Positions 61,901 to 64,000 of a stretch of DNA of 64,000 nucleotides are shown one piece after another. The notes below the pieces were generated by a model that saw nothing but the letters and a program-made list of their open reading frames with translations, did no database searches and was not told where the DNA came from. The stretch is from Crotophaga sulcirostris (Eukaryota; Chordata; Aves; Cuculiformes; Crotophagidae). Location: assembly GCA_013397455.1 (NCBI GenBank), contig VYZB01000283.1, positions 257,757 through 321,756 of the forward strand. The letters run 5' to 3'. A program made the position numbers and the translations under genes. How positions within the stretch are numbered: position 1 is the first letter of the stretch; each line of letters opens with the position of its first letter.

Positions 61901-63659
61901 TAGGAGGTAAAATGAGCATTTGATTGTGGTAGAGATGGTTTTGATATTAACCAGAACTGGTTTTGACAAAAGCACAGAAATGGCCCCAAACAACCAAACA
62001 GAGTCTTGAATCTTCATAGCACAAAGGGAAATTCAAAGAACCTTATTTATAAACTTCTTCAGTACATAGTTTTAAATAATGAATATATAGTGATCCTAAA
62101 CTGGGTGTGATTAATACAGCCTGAACCAGCCATTTAGCTGTGTCTAAAGAAGAAAGAAACATGAATAATCTGAGGACTGTAAAAGTACAAAAGAGCTCAA
62201 TAATTCAGGCCATGAGGGGTAGAGGCTGGTTGGCACCAGTGGTCTGTGCAGAGGGATCCAGTCCTCCCAGGCCTGTGGCACGGATGAGAATATGGGTTTT
62301 GCTTTAGATTATCTCTGCTGGGAGATGTTAGTGGGGACCAAGCGACGGCAGGGTTGCACACCAGCCTGCTCTGAGCAGCCCTGTAAACCAACACAGAGCC
62401 ATTAAAGGGCTCCACACAGCTCCCGTGAGACAACATAAACCCCATGAAGTTCCTCTGTTTTTTTCCCCAATTAATTTTGCATTGCTGGAGAAGAGGGAAG
62501 CCCTGAAAGGTGGAAGCTCAGTGAAAGAGGGGCTCAGCCCATGGGCATCCTGGCTTCCTGCCACGCTTCTCTGTGCCCCATCTATTGAAGAGCCTTTCAG
62601 GACCCCCCAGCCATTATCCCTGCAGAGAGAACCAGGCTCCCACTCGCTTTCCTTTGAGCAGAAGCTGGGAGCAAAATGAGCATTCGCCCACCTTTCACCT
62701 CAAACACAGTTGCTTTGCCCTAATTTACCTGAATTAAGAAGGGTAGTTAGAAGAAAAGGCTAAATAATATCTCCAGGTAGGCTTTGCTGGGGGGTCTGGG
62801 CTTGGATGCACTACAGTGTATAAGCTCTATTTGAAGAAATCATTTGTTGTTGGTTATTTTTCTTTCAAAGCAGTAGCTGGTCAGGCCTTTTTTTGAGCAA
62901 TGATGCTGTTCATCCTTTGGAGATCAGGCACAGGGCTCGGCGTGGGGAGTGCTGAATGCTGGCACGGGGGTGCTGGGCTTGTGGTTCCTGCACCAGAGCT
63001 GTTCAAATCTGGGGATGTGGCTCTTGTGGGGCACAAAGTCTCTTAGAGCTGCCTGCCAGAGGGTCTGGCTGCCACCAGTGGGCAGGGGGGAAAAGGCCAG
63101 TCAGAGCCTGTGGCCACTCCAGTGCCCTGGGAAACCCTCTGAGAGGGTCTGGCTGGGGGCTCTCTGGCTTTGGTCCCTTTCTGGGTCTGAACTCAAACCG
63201 GGAGCATCTCCTCAAGTGCAGAGGAGGAGATGAAATGATTTAGCACTGTTTTGGCTGCAAGACTTATTGCCCTTACTGCAAGCGCGTATCTTGACCAGGG
63301 CAGGTGAGCACAGGAGCATCACAAAAGAATATCCTCATAATACAGAATTCCAGGATCAGAAATATGTGTCCAGCTGAGTGCTGATTAGCTTTGTAGCCAT
63401 GAACGCTGCAGTACCCCAGCTGGAATTGCTGCCCGTTCGTTGTTCAGGGGCTTCTTGGACTACAGGCAGGGGGGCAGGGGCAAGTTTTATTTCCTGGCAA
63501 GTAATATGTTCTCTGCTATCTTTACAAAGAGCTGCTAAAATCTGTTGTGAGGGTAGGGAGGCTGCAGAGGGTATGCAATGGGAATACTCTTTTTAGATAG
63601 CATATGCCCAAAAGGATGCTTTGTGATGGAGAAGAGGGTGCGGTATGGGGGTGAGAGCA
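58908..63659. other. Intergenic, no supported gene
   Basis: About 4.7 kb. 58.9-59.3 kb is strongly AT-rich, and 60.5-61.1 kb is more GC-rich and open on the minus strand for 199 codons (61120 to 60521) without a recognised domain. No RNA gene or repeat family was seen. Confidence 0.35.
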
Positions 63660-64000
63660 CACAGGCAGCACCCACCGGGGCTGCTCCCAGGTGACTTATC
63701 CCCACCCCAAAAACCACCCCCCATTTTTTGCTCTTGGGGTAGCACCCACCAGGGCTGCTCTGGGGTGACTTACCCCCCTCAGCCCCCCTTTTTACCCTTG
63801 GGGCTGCTCCGGGGTGACTCACCTCCAACCCTAAAAATCCCCCCTGCCCCCCTTATTACCCTTGGGGCCACACCCACCAGGACTGCTCCCCCCTAAAGTC
63901 CACAATCCCCCTACCCTTGGGGCAGGACCCACCGAGGCTGCTTTGGGGTCACTTACCCCCCTCGTCCCAAATTTCCCCTTTTTACTCTTGAGGCTGCTCC
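63660..64000. repeat. GC-rich minisatellite running off the window
   Basis: At least five diverged units of about 55-72 bp share TTACCCTTGGGG (or GCTCTTGGGG), CACCCACCAGGGCTGCTC and GGGGTGACTTACCCCC. Unit starts are near 63660, 63731, 63794, 63857, 63912 and 63984. Some units lack the CACCCACC part. On the minus strand the units are G-rich and carry a repeated GGTAAGT/GGTGAGT motif. Confidence 0.85.

Noticed and set aside
1..64000. CRISPR arrays, bacterial operons, phage or plasmid features, LTR retrovirus copies
   Set aside because: No regular spaced repeats, no bacterial-type gene packing, and no LTR pair or tRNA primer-binding site were seen. All repeat evidence fits an avian nuclear genome.

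Overview
The window reads as nuclear DNA from a bird. The main evidence is at least ten CR1 LINE fragments, nearly all 5'-truncated. They include copies with the typical avian tail (ATTCTATG-type, seen reversed as ATAGAATCATAGAAT) and copies of a second subfamily ending in a CACTGTGATACTGTGA-type tail. There are also traces of older amniote repeats (MIR-like SINE, an old CR1/L3-like tail) and one vertebrate protein-coding gene with GT-AG introns. Nothing bacterial, plasmid-like or viral was seen. The species cannot be fixed from sequence alone. A single N at 28842 shows this is a draft assembly.

Layout. 1-32.1 kb is AT-rich intergenic DNA with scattered CR1 copies, two MIR-like remnants, an old LINE tail (about 23985-24380) and, on the minus strand at about 12370-13080, a decayed piece of an R2-clade retrotransposon. 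32.1-43.8 kb holds the one confident gene, OSGIN1 (oxidative stress induced growth inhibitor 1). It lies on the plus strand with a TATA-type promoter, a noncoding first exon and five coding exons (37028-42420, 493 aa), followed by a 1.4-kb 3' UTR with AATAAA at 43796. 43.8-64 kb is intergenic DNA that becomes more GC-rich to the right. It holds several CR1 copies, AT-rich palindromes near 50.1 and 50.8 kb, a 53-bp tandem duplication and a GC-rich minisatellite that runs off the right edge.

OSGIN1 is a flavoprotein-like stress gene. It is a known NRF2 and p53 target in mammals. Two copies of the ten-mer GCTGACTCAT, a perfect antioxidant response element read on the minus strand, lie about 0.1 and 0.6 kb upstream of the predicted start of transcription, which suggests the NRF2 link is kept in this bird. 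In mammals the gene sits between MLYCD and NECAB2; no exon of either was recognised here.

The most unusual item is the R2-like fossil. R2 elements normally live inside 28S rRNA genes, yet this copy, with its zinc-finger and endonuclease regions still readable, lies in ordinary intergenic DNA.
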